This document shows positions 18,943-28,454 of a DNA stretch of 64,000 nt, piece by piece. The notes beneath the pieces were generated by a model. That model did not search any database, was not told where the DNA came from, and saw only the letters and a list, made by a program, of their open reading frames with translations. Made by a program: the position numbers and the translations under genes. The stretch is from Paenibacillus sp. FJAT-29882. GTDB lineage: Bacteria; Bacillota; Bacilli; Bacillales; DSM-1321. How positions within the stretch are numbered: the first letter of the stretch is position 1; each line of letters begins with the position of its first letter. Where the stretch lies: positions 577,854 to 641,853 of the forward strand of contig NZ_LMVB01000001.1 in NCBI RefSeq assembly GCF_001510645.1, written 5' to 3'.

Positions 18943-19920
18943 ATGGCTAGAAAAGTCCTTGTATTAGGTGAAGTACGTGACGGATCTCTGAGAAATGTAT
19001 CATTTGAAGCAATCGGCGCAGCTAATTTGGCAGCAGATGGCGGTGAGGTAGTCGGCGTTTTAGTAGGAGAAAACATACAAACGTTAGGCAATGAATTCAT
19101 TCAATATGGTGCGGACCGCGTCATTACAGTAGAAGATGAAAAACTTGCTCAATATACGTCTGATGGGTATGCACAAGCAGTTCTTGCAGTTATTGCTGCG
19201 GAAAATCCAGAAGGCATTATTTTCGGTCATACAGCTCTTGGCAAAGACCTTGCGCCCAGAATTGCCGGGAAACTGAATTCAGGGCTTATTTCTGATGTCA
19301 CATCCATTGAAGAAGCAGGCGGAAATCTAGTCTTCACTCGCCCGATCTATTCAGGCAAAGCGTTCGAGAAGAAAATTGTAACAGATGGAGTCATCTTTGC
19401 AACGATTCGTCCGAATAACATTGAGCCATTAGCGAAGGATGAAAGTCGAACCGGTGATGTTTCTTCTCTTCGTGTGGAGATTAAAGACCTTCGTGCTATT
19501 ATCAAAGATGTAGTAAGAAAAGCAACAGAAGGAGTGGATCTTTCAGAAGCGAAAGTAGTCATTGCCGGTGGACGTGGCGTAAAAAGTGAAGAAGGCTTCA
19601 AGCCATTGAAGGAACTTGCTCAAGTTCTTGGCGGAGCTGTCGGTGCTTCCCGAGGTGCATGTGATGCAGACTATTGTGATTATTCCCTTCAAATTGGGCA
19701 AACAGGGAAAGTGGTCACACCTGATCTTTATATCGCATGCGGTATCTCTGGGGCGATCCAACATTTAGCGGGCATGTCCAACTCTAAAGTGATCGTCGCG
19801 ATCAACAAAGACCCTGAAGCAAACATCTTCAAGATTGCTGATTATGGCATTGTCGGCGATTTATTTGAAGTCGTTCCATTACTTATTGAAGAATGTAAGA
19901 AACTTAAATTAAACGTCTAA
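18943..19920 (+). CDS. etfA: Electron transfer flavoprotein alpha subunit
   Basis: A 325-aa protein (same length as in B. subtilis) with an N-terminal ETF domain and the C-terminal FAD-binding domain: VVIAGGRGVKSEEGF, GGAVGASRGACDADY, IGQTGKVVTPDLYIACGISG. It passes electrons from acyl-CoA oxidation towards the quinone pool. CAGGAGG lies 8 nt before the ATG. Confidence 0.96.
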   Translation: MARKVLVLGEVRDGSLRNVSFEAIGAANLAADGGEVVGVLVGENIQTLGNEFIQYGADRVITVEDEKLAQYTSDGYAQAVLAVIAAENPEGIIFGHTALGKDLAPRIAGKLNSGLISDVTSIEEAGGNLVFTRPIYSGKAFEKKIVTDGVIFATIRPNNIEPLAKDESRTGDVSSLRVEIKDLRAIIKDVVRKATEGVDLSEAKVVIAGGRGVKSEEGFKPLKELAQVLGGAVGASRGACDADYCDYSLQIGQTGKVVTPDLYIACGISGAIQHLAGMSNSKVIVAINKDPEANIFKIADYGIVGDLFEVVPLLIEECKKLKLNV

Positions 19921-19941
19921 AGGGTCTGATCCTTCCGTTGA

Positions 19942-19977
19942 AAGACATTTGCTCATCAAGCAGATGTCTTGATTTTT
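19942..19977 (+). terminator. Intrinsic terminator after etfA
   Basis: AAGACATTTGCT pairs with AGCAGATGTCTT around a short loop, then GATTTTTG. The preceding AGGGTCTGATCCTT resembles one end of the GGGTCAGACC family. Confidence 0.75.
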
Positions 19978-20003
19978 GCAATCAGATGATGCTATTTTAA
20001 GAA

Positions 20004-20159
20004 TTAATCCCGCATTAACGGGCAGTAACCCCCCACCTCAAGGCTTAGATGAATCGAAGAAGTATACGTGGGGGATAACTGCCCGTAAATGCCCGATTGG
20101 TTCAACTAACAATCAGTGGGGATGAAGAACACTCCCCACTGATTGAAGTTTCACTTTAT
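20004..20159 (+). mobile_element. TTTAT-flanked repeat element, full copy
   Basis: 156 bp from TTAAT (20004-20008) to TTTAT (20155-20159). The body has CCCGCATTAACGGGCAG, CCCACCTCAAGGCTTAGA, GTGGGGGATAACTGCCCGT, CCCGATTGGTTCAACTAACA, and an AATCAGTGGGG...CCCCACTGATT hairpin. The terminal repeats and stems suggest a bcr1-like miniature element. Confidence 0.85.
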
Positions 20160-20285
20160 ACGAATCATATTGCGAATAGATACGTAAGTTAAGGGTATCT
20201 TAGCAATGAAGCAAAATAATAGTAAGCATCTCATTATCAATGGTATACTGGTTTTAGAAATATAGTTTATTAGGAGGCATATATT

Positions 20286-20600
20286 ATGGCAATTGTACAC
20301 TCGACTGACCAAACATTTACAACAGATACAAACGAAGGTTTAGTTCTTGCTGATTTCTGGGCACCGTGGTGCGGACCTTGTAAAATGATCGCTCCAGTTC
20401 TTGAAGAACTTGATGGCGAAATTGGTGACAAAGTGAAAATCGTTAAAGTGGATGTAGACGAAAACCAAGAAACTGCTGGTAAATTCGGCGTAATGAGCAT
20501 CCCAACTTTAATCGTGTTAAAAGATGGAGAAGTTGTTGACAAAGTGGTTGGCTTCCAACCGAAAGAAGCATTATCAGAACTTCTTGCAAAACACGCTTAA
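20286..20600 (+). CDS. trxA: Thioredoxin
   Basis: A 104-aa thioredoxin with the redox motif [11 protein letters not shown] and the cis-proline loop [12 protein letters not shown]. It is the general disulfide reductant of the cytoplasm. TTAGGAGGC precedes the ATG. An extended -10 (TGGTATACT at 20241-20249) suggests a promoter just upstream, without a clear -35. Confidence 0.97.
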   Translation: MAIVHSTDQTFTTDTNEGLVLADFWAPWCGPCKMIAPVLEELDGEIGDKVKIVKVDVDENQETAGKFGVMSIPTLIVLKDGEVVDKVVGFQPKEALSELLAKHA

Positions 20601-20611
20601 TTCTTTTATAT

Positions 20612-20648
20612 TTAAGAAACTTCAAGTCTATGGCTTGGAGTTTTTTCT
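20612..20648 (+). terminator. Intrinsic terminator after trxA
   Basis: AAACTTCAAG pairs with CTTGGAGTTT, followed by TTTTCTTTT. Confidence 0.75.
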
Positions 20649-20689
20649 TTTATACACTTTATGTAGATTGATTGGTTGGGAGGTTGAAC

Positions 20690-22462
20690 ATGAATCAGAG
20701 AATTAAGGACAAGCTTGCCCTGCTTCCTGATCATCCCGGCTGTTACTTGATGAAAGATCGCCAGGGAACGATTATTTATGTCGGTAAAGCCAAGGTACTG
20801 AAAAACCGAGTTCGCTCGTATTTTACTGGCTCGCATGACGGAAAAACGCTTAGACTCGTCAATGAAATTGAAGACTTTGAATATATCGTTACATCATCAA
20901 ATATTGAAGCACTCATTTTAGAATTAAACTTAATCAAGAAACATGATCCGAAATATAATATTATGCTGAAGGACGATAAAACGTATCCGTTCATCAAGCT
21001 GACGAATGAGCGTCATCCGCGCTTAATCATCACCAGAAAAGTGAAAAAAGATAATGGTAAATATTTTGGTCCCTATCCGAATGTCATCGCGGCTAATGAA
21101 ACGAAAAAGCTCCTTGACCGCATTTATCCGCTTAGAAAGTGTAATACATTGCCTGATCGCGTGTGCTTATACTATCATCTTGGTCAATGTCTCGCACCAT
21201 GTGTGAAAGAAGTGCCACAGGAAAAATACAAAACGATGATGGGTGAAATTACGCGATTTTTAAATGGTGGCTATCAAGAAATTAAAAATGAGTTGTCTGA
21301 TAAAATGCATGAAGCAGCTGAAGAACTTGATTTTGAACGGGCTAAGGAATATCGAGATCAAATCGCCCATATTGTCGTTACGATGGAAAAGCAAAAAATG
21401 ATGTCCAATGATTATACAGATCGTGACGTTTTTGGTTTTGCGTATGATAAAGGCTGGATGTGTGTACAAGTATTTTTTGTTCGTCAAGGTAAATTGATTG
21501 AACGTGACGTCTCGTTGTTTCCGATATACGATGAACCTGATCAAGAATTGCTAACATATCTGGGGCAATTTTATTCAAAGGCAAATCATTTCAAGCCAAA
21601 AGAAATTTTTCTACCTGAATCAGTAGATACACAATTAGCGGAGCAATTATTACAGGTTAAAATTCTTACCCCGAAAATTGGACAAAAGAAAGAATTACTC
21701 AATCTTGCTAGTAAAAATGCTAGCATTGCGCTGGGAGAAAAATTTGCTTTAATTGACCGGGATGAGGATCGCACGATTAAAGCAGTGGAGAGGCTTGGAG
21801 AACAGCTCGGCATTTATACACCGCACAGAATTGAAGCTTTCGATAATTCAAATATTCAAGGAACGAATCCTGTTTCTGCGCTCGTTGTCTTTATCGACGG
21901 AAAACCTGAAAAACGGGAATATCGTAAATACAAGATTAAAACGGTTAAAGGACCAGACGATTACGAATCAATGCGTGAGGTAGTCCGTCGCCGCTACTCG
22001 AGAGTGTTGAAAGAAGGACTTCCGCTTCCAGATTTAATCATTATTGATGGCGGTAAAGGGCATGTTGAAGCAGTTCGCGATATTTTAGAAAATGAACTCG
22101 GTCTAGAAGTCCCACTCTCAGGCCTTGTAAAAGATGAAAAGCATCGTACATCTGAGCTGATGATTGGCAATCCACTTGAGATTATCCCGCTTAACCATAG
22201 GAGCCAGGAATTTTATCTGCTACAACGGATTCAAGATGAGGTGCATCGTTTTGCCATCACTTTTCACCGTCAGCTGCGAGGTAAAAATGCTTTTCAATCT
22301 TTGCTTGATGAAATTGAAGGCATCGGCGAGAAACGAAAAAAACAACTTCTAAAGCATTTTGGCTCAGTAAAGAAAATGCGTGAAGCAACGGTAGAAGAAG
22401 TTCAAGCGGCAGGCATTCCGCGATCTGTCGCCCAAGAGCTTGTAAAGAAATTGCAAGAATAA
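20690..22462 (+). CDS. uvrC: Excinuclease ABC subunit C
   Basis: Dual-incision nuclease of nucleotide excision repair, 590 aa. The N-terminal GIY-YIG nuclease ([20 protein letters not shown]) is followed by a UVR domain near residue 200, an RNase H-like nuclease domain, and a C-terminal helix-hairpin-helix ([20 protein letters not shown]). GGGAGG six bases upstream supports the ATG at 20690 over the upstream ATG at 20672. Confidence 0.96.
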   Translation: MNQRIKDKLALLPDHPGCYLMKDRQGTIIYVGKAKVLKNRVRSYFTGSHDGKTLRLVNEIEDFEYIVTSSNIEALILELNLIKKHDPKYNIMLKDDKTYPFIKLTNERHPRLIITRKVKKDNGKYFGPYPNVIAANETKKLLDRIYPLRKCNTLPDRVCLYYHLGQCLAPCVKEVPQEKYKTMMGEITRFLNGGYQEIKNELSDKMHEAAEELDFERAKEYRDQIAHIVVTMEKQKMMSNDYTDRDVFGFAYDKGWMCVQVFFVRQGKLIERDVSLFPIYDEPDQELLTYLGQFYSKANHFKPKEIFLPESVDTQLAEQLLQVKILTPKIGQKKELLNLASKNASIALGEKFALIDRDEDRTIKAVERLGEQLGIYTPHRIEAFDNSNIQGTNPVSALVVFIDGKPEKREYRKYKIKTVKGPDDYESMREVVRRRYSRVLKEGLPLPDLIIIDGGKGHVEAVRDILENELGLEVPLSGLVKDEKHRTSELMIGNPLEIIPLNHRSQEFYLLQRIQDEVHRFAITFHRQLRGKNAFQSLLDEIEGIGEKRKKQLLKHFGSVKKMREATVEEVQAAGIPRSVAQELVKKLQE

Positions 22463-22464
22463 TC

Positions 22465-22493
22465 TTGCTGTTCAAAATTGGGTATGCTATACT
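22465..22493 (+). promoter_or_regulatory. Promoter of the lysC leader
   Basis: TTGCTG at 22465-22470 and TATACT at 22488-22493 with a 17-bp spacer, immediately after uvrC. The transcript would run through the repeat at 22538 before reaching the riboswitch. Confidence 0.65.
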
Positions 22494-22537
22494 ACAGTTA
22501 ATTTTTAAAAGTAATATACGTTTTTAATAAATTTGAT

Positions 22538-22662
22538 TGTCTAGCTACAGCGCCTAGCCCGTCTGAGGTCATAAGTCAAACATCTGATGGAGAGAAAATC
22601 ACTCTCCATACAGATGTTTGCCTTATGCTCTGTCTGAGGCTGAACAAGGCGCTTACGCTTTT
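22538..22662 (+). repeat. Long-hairpin Bacillus intergenic repeat in the lysC leader
   Basis: Begins TGTCTAGCTACAGCGCCTAG and ends GAACAAGGCGCTTACGCTTTT (split here over two stems). The central arms AGTCAAACATCTG and CAGATGTTTGCCT form a long hairpin. I recognise this as a widespread Bacillaceae intergenic repeat from memory. Confidence 0.75.
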
Positions 22663-22670
22663 CATGTGTT

Positions 22671-22837
22671 GATAGAGGTGCGGGTTTCATTAGTAAAGAC
22701 TTGGAGAAGGATGAGCTTCTGTGAAAAGTCTTGAAAGGGGAAGTCGCCGAAGCGATCAAGTCTCATAGCTTGATTTTGCTGGTCTGACATTGAATAAATG
22801 GCAGATTGTCAGAACAATTTTGTTCTGGAGGGCTATC
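22671..22837 (+). promoter_or_regulatory. Lysine riboswitch (L-box)
   Basis: The aptamer has GATAGAGGTGCGGG at the 5' end and GGAGGGCTATC at the 3' end forming P1, plus the conserved block GAAAGGGGAAGTCGCCGAAGC and GCTGGTCTGACATTG. Lysine binding should favour the terminator at 22872 and shut off lysC. Confidence 0.95.
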
Positions 22838-22871
22838 TCACTGTGATATTCGTATGTATTTACGTTACCAC

Positions 22872-22902
22872 AGCAATGAGATAATTCTCATTGCTTTTTT
22901 TT
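22872..22902 (+). terminator. Lysine riboswitch terminator
   Basis: AGCAATGAG pairs with CTCATTGCT around ATAATT, followed by an unbroken T run. Confidence 0.9.
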
Positions 22903-22937
22903 GTATGCAAAAAAACAGCTGGAAAGGGTGTCACAAA

Positions 22938-24170
22938 GTGGGATTAATCGTGCAGAAATTTGGCGGTACATCAGTAGGAAATATTGAAAAAATAAAGCAT
23001 GTAGCAACTCGGGTAATAGAAGAAGCGGCTCTTGGGAATGAGGTTGTTGTCGTTGTGTCGGCAATGGGCAAAACGACCGACGAGCTCGTTAGGATGGCGA
23101 ATGAAATCAGTAATACTCCGAGCAAACGGGAAATGGATATGCTGTTATCAACTGGAGAACAGGTCACGATTTCATTTCTTACGATGGCTTTACAAGAACT
23201 TGGGTATGACGCGGTTTCTTTTACCGGTTGGCAAGCTGGGATTAAAGCTGAATCGATTCATGGGAATGCAAGAATTTTGGATATTGAGACGACTCGGGTC
23301 AAAGAACAGCTTTTGGCAGGAAAAATCGTTGTTATAGCGGGCTTCCAAGGAGTGGATGCGAGCGGTGAAATCATGACATTGGGCCGAGGTGGATCCGATA
23401 CGACTGCTGTTGCATTAGCGGCAGCTTTAAAAGCAGAACGCTGTGACATTTATACAGATGTTACAGGTGTGTTCACAACAGATCCTCGTTTTGTAAAATC
23501 AGCAAGGAAATTACAATCGATTTCTTATGATGAAATGCTTGAATTGGCGAATCTTGGAGCAGGCGTCCTTCACCCACGTGCAGTAGAATTTGCGAAGAAT
23601 TATGGAATACCGCTAGTCGTTCGCTCAAGTATAGAACGGGAACAAGGAACAATCATTGAGGAGGAAGTAACGATGGAAGAGAATTTAATTGTTAGAGGGA
23701 TTGCATTTGAAGACAGTATTACACGGGTAACCATTTTTGGACTGACTGGAAGATTAACTTCTTTATCTACCATTTTCACAACCCTTGCCGAGCAGCACTT
23801 AAATGTAGACATTATTATCCAAAGCATTACGGATACTGGTACGACGAATCTAACATTCTCGATTAAAGAGGATGACGTAAGTGACGTGTTAACGGTTTTA
23901 GAAAGTAATAAAAAAGAATTACAGTTTGAAAGAATTGAAACGGAAAGTAATTTAGCGAAAGTGAGCATCGTTGGTTCGGGAATGGTTTCTAATCCGGGTG
24001 TTGCAGCGAAAATGTTTGCGATTCTTGCAGATGCAGGCATCCAAGTGAAAATGGTCAGCACATCTGAAATCAAAGTTTCTACGGTTATCCCAGACAAAGA
24101 TATGGTTCAGGCTGTTGAAACATTGCATGTGGAATTTCAACTTGATGAAAGAACGGTAGTCAAAGCGTAA
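22938..24170 (+). CDS. lysC: Aspartokinase II (lysine-sensitive)
   Basis: Phosphorylates aspartate, the first step to lysine and diaminopimelate. The kinase domain starts at VQKFGGTSVG; two ACT domains fill residues about 265-410. The frame is open further upstream through the riboswitch terminator, but GAAAGGGTG and the GTG at 22938 give MGLIVQKFGG and 410 aa (B. subtilis 408). An internal start at 23673 probably yields the separate beta subunit. Confidence 0.96.
   Translation: MGLIVQKFGGTSVGNIEKIKHVATRVIEEAALGNEVVVVVSAMGKTTDELVRMANEISNTPSKREMDMLLSTGEQVTISFLTMALQELGYDAVSFTGWQAGIKAESIHGNARILDIETTRVKEQLLAGKIVVIAGFQGVDASGEIMTLGRGGSDTTAVALAAALKAERCDIYTDVTGVFTTDPRFVKSARKLQSISYDEMLELANLGAGVLHPRAVEFAKNYGIPLVVRSSIEREQGTIIEEEVTMEENLIVRGIAFEDSITRVTIFGLTGRLTSLSTIFTTLAEQHLNVDIIIQSITDTGTTNLTFSIKEDDVSDVLTVLESNKKELQFERIETESNLAKVSIVGSGMVSNPGVAAKMFAILADAGIQVKMVSTSEIKVSTVIPDKDMVQAVETLHVEFQLDERTVVKA
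23658..23675 (+). promoter_or_regulatory. Internal ribosome binding site for the LysC beta subunit
   Basis: GAGGAGG at 23658-23664 precedes an in-frame ATG at 23673 by 8 nt, giving a 165-aa product beginning MEENLIVRG. B. subtilis aspartokinase II is known to be made as alpha and in-frame beta subunits from one gene with the start at the equivalent Met. Confidence 0.85.
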
Positions 24171-24175
24171 AAAAT

Positions 24176-24226
24176 GAGTAGAGGATCGTTAAACCTATGC
24201 AAAGCATAGCTAAACGATCCTCTTTA
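24176..24226 (+). terminator. Intrinsic terminator after lysC
   Basis: GAGTAGAGGATCGTT pairs with AACGATCCTCTTTATCTAC around an inner stem, with CTTTAT downstream. It separates lysC from the convergent yslB. Confidence 0.75.
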
Positions 24227-24230
24227 TCTA

Positions 24231-24285
24231 CTTATCCCACATTAACGGAAAGTCAAGCCCCCCACTGATGGAAGTTTCACTTTAT
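24231..24285 (+). repeat. Deleted copy of the TTTAT element
   Basis: Starts CTTATCCCACATTAACGG and ends GATGGAAGTTTCACTTTAT, joining the left and right ends of the full element with the middle missing (55 bp). Confidence 0.7.
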
Positions 24286-24741
24286 CTACTCAATCGGGTC
24301 TTTTAAATCTAATTTTACGAATATCGTAGCTCTGCGGGCGCGACGTTTCGTTTCTTCGGCGCCTTCTGCTGTGAATTTTCTTTGCAAGCTGATTTGTTCA
24401 GCAAGAAATCCAGTCTCAAGTTGAAAGTGACATGCGGTGTTCAAGTCAAACCGTCTTTCAACCATTATCCCAGTTAATGTCATTTCGATTTCGTCTTTGG
24501 ATTGCTTGACCAATGTTAAGTCCCCCCAGCAGGCAATAGAGAAAAAGTTAATGATTTCATCTATGTTGTGAAGCGGGAATTTCCTTGCCAACTGTTTTCC
24601 AGCCCAGTATAGAACATGGGGAGAATCTTTGCCTAAAATATCATTTAATAGTATTTCTCTAATTAACTCGTAGCCAAAAATCGGGATATGCATTTCAGTG
24701 TTGTCAGATAATTCTTGCAGAGCCTGAGCTTCTTTTTCCAT
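24286..24741 (-). CDS. yslB: YslB family protein (DUF2507)
   Basis: A 151-aa soluble protein of unknown function that matches YslB (about 148 aa) by position between lysC and sdhC and by segments such as IPIFGYELIREILLNDILG and VLYWAGKQLARKFPL. The ATG at 24741 lies 5 nt after GGGGA; the frame also opens at a GTG at 24753. Confidence 0.85.
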   Translation of the reverse strand: MEKEAQALQELSDNTEMHIPIFGYELIREILLNDILGKDSPHVLYWAGKQLARKFPLHNIDEIINFFSIACWGDLTLVKQSKDEIEMTLTGIMVERRFDLNTACHFQLETGFLAEQISLQRKFTAEGAEETKRRARRATIFVKLDLKDPIE

Positions 24742-24926
24742 TGTATTCCCCACTTTCTATACAACTATTATATACGTTTTGTGAGTTGAAGCATTAATTT
24801 TTATAGGAAAATCTAAAATTAAATTGTTGGATAAATGGTGACTTATGGGATTTTCCTTAGGTGAATAGGGAAAAAAACTAGTAAAATATTTCTATTTTGA
24901 AAAAAGAAATCTTGTATCCGTTTTCT

Positions 24927-24955
24927 TGACGCAATTATCAGACAGGGGTAAAATG
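24927..24955 (+). promoter_or_regulatory. Promoter of sdhCAB
   Basis: TTGACG at 24927-24932 and TAAAAT at 24950-24955 with a 17-bp spacer, about 100 nt before sdhC. The rest of the 323-bp gap between yslB and sdhC holds nothing I recognise. Confidence 0.75.
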
Positions 24956-25064
24956 GACATGTCAGAAGATTGTTAAATAGTTTCATACATTTAGAAAATG
25001 CAGGGGTAAGGGAGAATTGATTTTATCTTTGCGAGAGTTTTCACAAATTAAGGGGGGGCACTTT

Positions 25065-25673
25065 GTGGCGCAAAATCGAGAGTTTGGGAACCGTAAGCTT
25101 CATTCACTTCTTGGGGTAGTTCCAATTGGACTGTTTTTAATCTTCCATTTAACAGTCAACTATATGGCAACTAAAGGAGCGGATACCTTTAATGCAGCGG
25201 TGCATTTAATTGAATTCACGCCAATCAAGATTGTCGTTGAGTTTGTTGTCATTTATTTACCGTTGATTTTCCATGCTGTTTATGGGATTTACATCGCTTT
25301 TACAGCTAAAAACAACTTAGGAAGATTTAACTTTTTCCGTAACTGGATGTTCTTTTTACAAAGGGTATCAGGAATTATAACGTTAATCTTCCTTATTTGG
25401 CATGTGTATACGACAAGAATTCAAGCTGCACTTGGTGCTGAAGTGAACTTTGACATGATGGCAACGATTTTTTCAAGCCCATTCATGATTGTTTTTTACA
25501 TTGTAGGGCTTCTTTCAACCGTTTTCCATTTCGCTAATGGACTTTGGTCATTCTCGGTAAGCTGGGGGTTAACTGTTTCACCTAAATCGCAAAAGATCAT
25601 GACTTACATAACATTAGTTGTATTCCTAGTCCTTAGCTATATTGGGCTACGTGCAATTTTTGCTTTCGTATAA
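25065..25673 (+). CDS. sdhC: Succinate dehydrogenase cytochrome b558 subunit
   Basis: Membrane anchor of complex II with five helices and two hemes. His28, His70, His113 and His155, the four axial heme ligands known in B. subtilis SdhC, are at the same numbers here. AAGGGGGGG seven bases before the GTG at 25065 sets a 202-aa protein, the B. subtilis length; the frame opens earlier at 25017 without support. Confidence 0.97.
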   Translation: MAQNREFGNRKLHSLLGVVPIGLFLIFHLTVNYMATKGADTFNAAVHLIEFTPIKIVVEFVVIYLPLIFHAVYGIYIAFTAKNNLGRFNFFRNWMFFLQRVSGIITLIFLIWHVYTTRIQAALGAEVNFDMMATIFSSPFMIVFYIVGLLSTVFHFANGLWSFSVSWGLTVSPKSQKIMTYITLVVFLVLSYIGLRAIFAFV

Positions 25674-25735
25674 AAGGTTCGAATAAATCAGAGCAAGCTA
25701 ACAAGCTTTGAACGGATATGAGGGAGTGAGCAATA

Positions 25736-27487
25736 ATGGGTAAAGGTAAAATTATTGTCGTCGGTGGAGGTCTAGCAGGGCTAATGGCTACGATTAAAGC
25801 GGCTGAGCATGGACAACAGGTAGATCTATTCTCGTTAGTTCCTGTTAAACGTTCTCACTCTGTTTGTGCACAAGGTGGCATAAATGGAGCAGTAAATACA
25901 AAAGGTGAAGGGGACTCCCCGTTGATTCACTTTGATGATACAGTTTACGGTGGCGATTTTTTAGCGAACCAGCCGCCTGTTAAAGCAATGTGTGAAGCAG
26001 CACCATCGATTATTCACATGTTCGACCGGATGGGTGTTATGTTCAACCGCACGGCTGAAGGTTTGCTAGATTTTCGTCGTTTCGGCGGTACACAGCATCA
26101 CCGTACAGCATTTGCTGGGGCGACAACTGGCCAACAATTGCTTTATGCATTGGACGAACAAGTTCGCCGCTATGAGGTAGAAGGACTTGTTACGAAATAT
26201 GAAGGCTGGGAATTCCTTGGGGCCGTCATTGACGACGAACAAGTGGCCCGCGGGATTGTGGGACAAGACTTGAAAACAATGGAAATCAAAGCATTCCCAG
26301 GCGATGCGGTCATCATGGCAAGCGGTGGACCAGGTATCATCTTTGGTAAATCAACGAACTCCATGATCAATACGGGTTCAGCCGCTTCTATTGTTTACCA
26401 ACAAGGCGCGATTTATTCAAATGGTGAATTTATTCAAATCCATCCGACCGCACTTCCTGGCGATGATAAACTTCGATTAATGTCAGAATCAGCTCGTGGC
26501 GAAGGCGGACGTGTTTGGACGTATAAAGACGGGAAACCTTGGTATTTCTTAGAAGAGAAATATCCGGCATACGGAAACCTTGTGCCGCGTGATATTGCCA
26601 CGCGGGAGATTTTCGATGTGTGCGTAAATATGAAGCTTGGTATTAATGGCGAAAACATGGTTTATCTTGATCTCTCTCATAAAGATCCGAAAGAATTGGA
26701 TATTAAACTTGGCGGCATCATTGAGATCTATGAAAAATTCATGGGTGAAGATCCACGTAAAGTTCCAATGAAAATCTTCCCTGCTGTTCACTATTCAATG
26801 GGTGGATTATGGGTGGATTATGATCAAATGACGAATATTAAAGGCTTGTTTGCAGCAGGTGAGTGTGATTATTCACAGCATGGTGGAAACCGTCTAGGCG
26901 CCAACTCCCTTCTTTCCGCGATTTACGGTGGAATGGTAGCTGGACCAAATGCTGTTAAATATATTTCTGGTCTTGAGAAAACAAGTGAATCACTACCATC
27001 TTCCTTGTTTGATGGCTATGTGAAGCAAGAACAAGAAAAATGGGATAACGTTATGTCACTTGATGGAACAGAAAATGCCTACGTTCTTCACAAAGAACTT
27101 GGCGAATGGATGACAAACAACGTAACGGTTGTACGTCATAACGATCGATTACAAGCAACAGACGATAAAATTGTCGAATTAATGGAACGGTATAAAAATA
27201 TCAATATTTTAGATACATCAAAATGGAGCAACCAAGGAGCTTCTTTCACAAGACAATTACAAAACATGCTCCAATTAGCTCGGGTTATTACAATAGGTGC
27301 TCTTAATCGTAATGAAAGCCGTGGTGCCCATTACAAACCGGACTTCCCGGAACGTAATGACGATGAATTTATGAAAACGACAATGGCTAAGTTTACTGGC
27401 CCGAATTCAGCTCCTGAGTTCTATTACGAAGATATTGATGTTTCGTTAATTGCACCACGGAAACGCGACTATACGACAACTCACTAA
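25736..27487 (+). CDS. sdhA: Succinate dehydrogenase flavoprotein subunit
   Basis: FAD-bearing catalytic subunit, 583 aa. It has the dinucleotide fold VVGGGLAGLMATIKAAEHG, the CAQGGINGAVN loop, IQIHPTALPG, and the active-site arginine segment SARGEGGRVW. It oxidises succinate to fumarate and passes electrons to SdhB. GAGGGAGTGAG precedes the ATG. It is the middle gene of sdhCAB. Confidence 0.97.
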   Translation: MGKGKIIVVGGGLAGLMATIKAAEHGQQVDLFSLVPVKRSHSVCAQGGINGAVNTKGEGDSPLIHFDDTVYGGDFLANQPPVKAMCEAAPSIIHMFDRMGVMFNRTAEGLLDFRRFGGTQHHRTAFAGATTGQQLLYALDEQVRRYEVEGLVTKYEGWEFLGAVIDDEQVARGIVGQDLKTMEIKAFPGDAVIMASGGPGIIFGKSTNSMINTGSAASIVYQQGAIYSNGEFIQIHPTALPGDDKLRLMSESARGEGGRVWTYKDGKPWYFLEEKYPAYGNLVPRDIATREIFDVCVNMKLGINGENMVYLDLSHKDPKELDIKLGGIIEIYEKFMGEDPRKVPMKIFPAVHYSMGGLWVDYDQMTNIKGLFAAGECDYSQHGGNRLGANSLLSAIYGGMVAGPNAVKYISGLEKTSESLPSSLFDGYVKQEQEKWDNVMSLDGTENAYVLHKELGEWMTNNVTVVRHNDRLQATDDKIVELMERYKNINILDTSKWSNQGASFTRQLQNMLQLARVITIGALNRNESRGAHYKPDFPERNDDEFMKTTMAKFTGPNSAPEFYYEDIDVSLIAPRKRDYTTTH

Positions 27488-27505
27488 AAAGAGGGGGAGA
27501 AAAGC

Positions 27506-28273
27506 ATGGCTGAGACAAAGACAAAAACAGTACGGTTTGAAATATCAAGACAAGATACTCCAGATTCAGATCCATATATAGAGGTTTTTGAATTAGACTA
27601 TCGTCCAAATATGAACGTCATTTCTGCCCTAATGGAAATCCGTCGTAACCCGGTAACGGTTGACGGAAAAACAACAACACCGATTTCTTGGGATATGAAC
27701 TGTTTGGAAGAAGTTTGTGGCGCTTGTTCAATGGTGATCAATGGCAAGCCAAGACAGTCTTGTACAGCACTTATCGACCAATTAGAACAACCGATTCGCT
27801 TAAGTCCTATGCGCACATTCCCTGTTGTTCGCGACCTACAAGTGGATCGCAGCCGTATGTTTGATTCATTGAAAAAAGTAAAAGCATGGATCCCAATTGA
27901 TGGAACGTATAATCTTGGACCAGGTCCTCGTATGCCAGAAAAGAAACGTCAATGGGCGTACGAACTTTCTAAATGTATGACTTGTGGTGTGTGCCTTGAA
28001 GCTTGCCCGAACGTAAACAGCTCTTCAGACTTCATTGGACCATCAGCACTTTCACAAGTACGTCTATTCAATGCGCACCCAACTGGCGAAATGAATCGTT
28101 CAGATCGCCTTAATGCGATTATGGGAGACGGAGGCTTAGCCAACTGCGGGAATTCACAAAACTGTGTACAATCATGCCCGAAAGGCATCCCGCTGACGAC
28201 TTCAATCGCTTCCTTGAACCGTGACACAACCCTACAATCGTTCCGTAACTTCTTCGGAAGCGATCAAGTTTAA
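27506..28273 (+). CDS. sdhB: Succinate dehydrogenase iron-sulfur subunit
   Basis: A 255-aa subunit with three iron-sulfur clusters. The [2Fe-2S] ligands are in CLEEVCGACSMVINGKPRQSC, the other clusters in CMTCGVCLEACP and CGNSQNCVQSCPKG. It links SdhA to the heme subunit SdhC. AGGGGGAG precedes the ATG and a terminator closes the operon. Confidence 0.97.
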   Translation: MAETKTKTVRFEISRQDTPDSDPYIEVFELDYRPNMNVISALMEIRRNPVTVDGKTTTPISWDMNCLEEVCGACSMVINGKPRQSCTALIDQLEQPIRLSPMRTFPVVRDLQVDRSRMFDSLKKVKAWIPIDGTYNLGPGPRMPEKKRQWAYELSKCMTCGVCLEACPNVNSSSDFIGPSALSQVRLFNAHPTGEMNRSDRLNAIMGDGGLANCGNSQNCVQSCPKGIPLTTSIASLNRDTTLQSFRNFFGSDQV

Positions 28274-28280
28274 TAAAAAT

Positions 28281-28320
28281 AATGAAAAAAGAACCCGGAA
28301 TTGGGTTCTTTTTTCATTAT
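28281..28320 (+). terminator. Intrinsic terminator after sdhB
   Basis: AATGAAAAAAGAACCC pairs with GGGTTCTTTTTTCATT around a short loop. Confidence 0.9.
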
Positions 28321-28454
28321 GGAAAATGGTGAACCCTCATTTATGCGTAAAACTTAGAAAATAAGCGTAAAAATTTTTCCAGTTATTTACGATTGGCACT
28401 GGGTAGAGAGTAGTATAACAAAAAAGAAAGATTTGCGTTGTAGGAGGTAATTGT

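Noticed and set aside
22806..22937. 44-residue N-terminal extension of LysC
   Set aside because: It would be encoded by the riboswitch and its terminator; the GTG at 22938 has a ribosome binding site and matches the family start.
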